Shown piece after piece: positions 5,949 through 6,797 of a stretch of 6,797 bases of DNA. Each line of letters opens with the position of its first letter. The first letter of the stretch is position 1. The notes beneath the pieces were generated by a model. It searched no databases. It saw nothing but the letters and a program-made list of their open reading frames with translations, and was not told the DNA's origin. Both the position numbers and the translations under genes were made by a program. Source of the DNA: Victivallales bacterium (lineage in GTDB: Bacteria; Verrucomicrobiota; Lentisphaeria; Oligosphaerales; Oligosphaeraceae); contig JAFYIW010000332.1 in the NCBI GenBank assembly GCA_017538465.1, positions 1 through 6,797 of the forward strand. The letters run 5' to 3'.

Positions 5949-6788
5949 TTACCGGAAGCCGCGGCGGGAGACGCGCCCGCCGAAAGGCATCTGCTGTTGC
6001 TGACGGACGGGTGGGGGTGTCTCTAGCCCCAGAGCATACCAGCGTTCCCCCAATCCCGCAAAGCTGAAACGCTTCAGGCGGTTGTTGGCCAGGTGATCCC
6101 AATTCTGGGCAATCACGGGATCCTCGGTCTTGGTCTTGCCTTCCGCCAATGCCGCGACGGCCTCGTTCAGGCGATTCTGCTTGACCAGAATCCACGAGTA
6201 AAGCGCATAGATGATGGTGCCTTTCTCATATTTGAAGCGCCCGACGCCCTTGTTGAACATCCTGTCCAGCTCCTTGGTTTCCTCGGGATCCTTTTTCCAA
6301 TGCAGAATCATCTGCATGCAGGCGACGCTGGGATCCAGCACCATGGCATTCTCCAGGCAGGGACGAGCGCCATCGTAGTCTTTGATTTGGAAGAGTAGCT
6401 GCCCGCGCAACATGTCCGTCTGCTTCTTGACTAGCGGATTCCATATCTGGTAGGGCTTGAGTTCATCCAGTGGGGCCAATGCGGCACGCACGGAGGTCTC
6501 CTGCTCCTGCTCCAGCTGGGCGAGGACCTTCTGTCCGCCAATGCCCTTGTTCTGCAACGCGGCCACTTTACGCTGCATGGTCTGCTGGTCCCGCAGTAGC
6601 ATTTCCTGAATGCGGTTGAAGACTGCCTCCATGCGCTTTTTGACCCAGATGCTGATGGGCAATGACGCCGCGATGGCGGCTACCAGCGCGGCGGGGATGG
6701 CCCATCCCCAATGGCCGCCTTGTCCAGCAGGGTAAGTGAAATAATCGGCGGCAGCGGCGGCTGCGAACATGATGACAAACAGTAACAT
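5949..6788 (-). CDS. Unrecognised membrane protein with coiled coil and TPR-like repeats
   Basis: I do not recognise this 279 aa protein by name. A hydrophobic N-terminal segment (about 1-17) and a second one (about 28-49, rich in Ala and Ile) form a likely membrane hairpin. The basic VKKRMEAVFNR follows, which suggests the long C-terminal part is cytoplasmic. Residues ~50-105 are charged and Gln/Glu-rich with a likely coiled coil. Residues ~115-220 are helical with TPR-like elements such as LLFQIKDYDGARPCLENAMVL and WILVKQNRLNEAVAAL, which fits a protein-protein docking role. The tail is Gln-, Gly- and Arg-rich (ends near RQQQQMPFGG and an Arg-rich terminus). The ATG at 6788 lies nine bases from the window edge and the frame stays open to the edge, so a longer N-terminus cannot be excluded. 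It is the first visible gene of the - strand unit with the dapF-like gene and nfo. Confidence 0.75.
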   Translation of the reverse strand: MLLFVIMFAAAAAADYFTYPAGQGGHWGWAIPAALVAAIAASLPISIWVKKRMEAVFNRIQEMLLRDQQTMQRKVAALQNKGIGGQKVLAQLEQEQETSVRAALAPLDELKPYQIWNPLVKKQTDMLRGQLLFQIKDYDGARPCLENAMVLDPSVACMQMILHWKKDPEETKELDRMFNKGVGRFKYEKGTIIYALYSWILVKQNRLNEAVAALAEGKTKTEDPVIAQNWDHLANNRLKRFSFAGLGERWYALGLETPPPVRQQQQMPFGGRVSRRGFR

Positions 6789-6797
6789 AAAAAAACA

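Noticed and set aside
5640..6026. 128-codon + strand frame across the start of the dapF-like gene and the end of the TPR-like gene
   Set aside because: It is antisense to two better-supported genes, with no ribosome binding site or recognisable motif.

Overview
The window looks like a piece of a free-living Gram-negative-type bacterial chromosome with moderately high GC (high fifties by eye). It has no mobile elements, CRISPR arrays, tRNA or rRNA genes that I can see. Clear Shine-Dalgarno sequences precede only two genes. Together with the gene content this would fit the Verrucomicrobia/PVC side of the tree or a relative. That placement is inference and weak.

Positions 1-4133 (+ strand) are a surface-polysaccharide sugar-nucleotide operon. 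The complete dTDP-L-rhamnose pathway lies in reaction order: rmlA (3' half only, cut by the window edge), rmlB, rmlC and rmlD. These turn glucose-1-phosphate plus dTTP into dTDP-L-rhamnose. The spacing is tight: 1 base between rmlA and rmlB, 40 between rmlB and rmlC, and an rmlC/rmlD overlap. rmlD most likely starts at a GTG at 2112, behind a strong ribosome binding site. The fifth gene (3000-4133) is the most unusual enzyme of the operon. It fuses an N-terminal HxGH nucleotidyltransferase to a C-terminal GHMP-kinase-like domain of the heptose/sugar-kinase type. This suggests a bifunctional enzyme that activates a second, unidentified glycan building block. A strong intrinsic terminator at 4161-4195 closes the operon. 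It is A-rich on its left arm, so it can also serve the convergent unit.

Positions 4222-6788 (- strand) are a convergent three-gene unit, read right to left. It begins with an unrecognised two-TM, coiled-coil, TPR-like membrane protein (6788-5949). Next is a diaminopimelate epimerase homologue (5927-5061). Last is endonuclease IV, nfo (5058-4222), with all nine metal ligands present. The dapF-like gene stands out because both catalytic cysteines of the family are serine here (Ser84 and Ser232), while the rest of the active-site framework is conserved.

The two findings most worth following are the Ser/Ser DapF homologue and the nucleotidyltransferase-GHMP kinase fusion at the end of the rhamnose operon. 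The remainder is well-understood metabolism and DNA repair.
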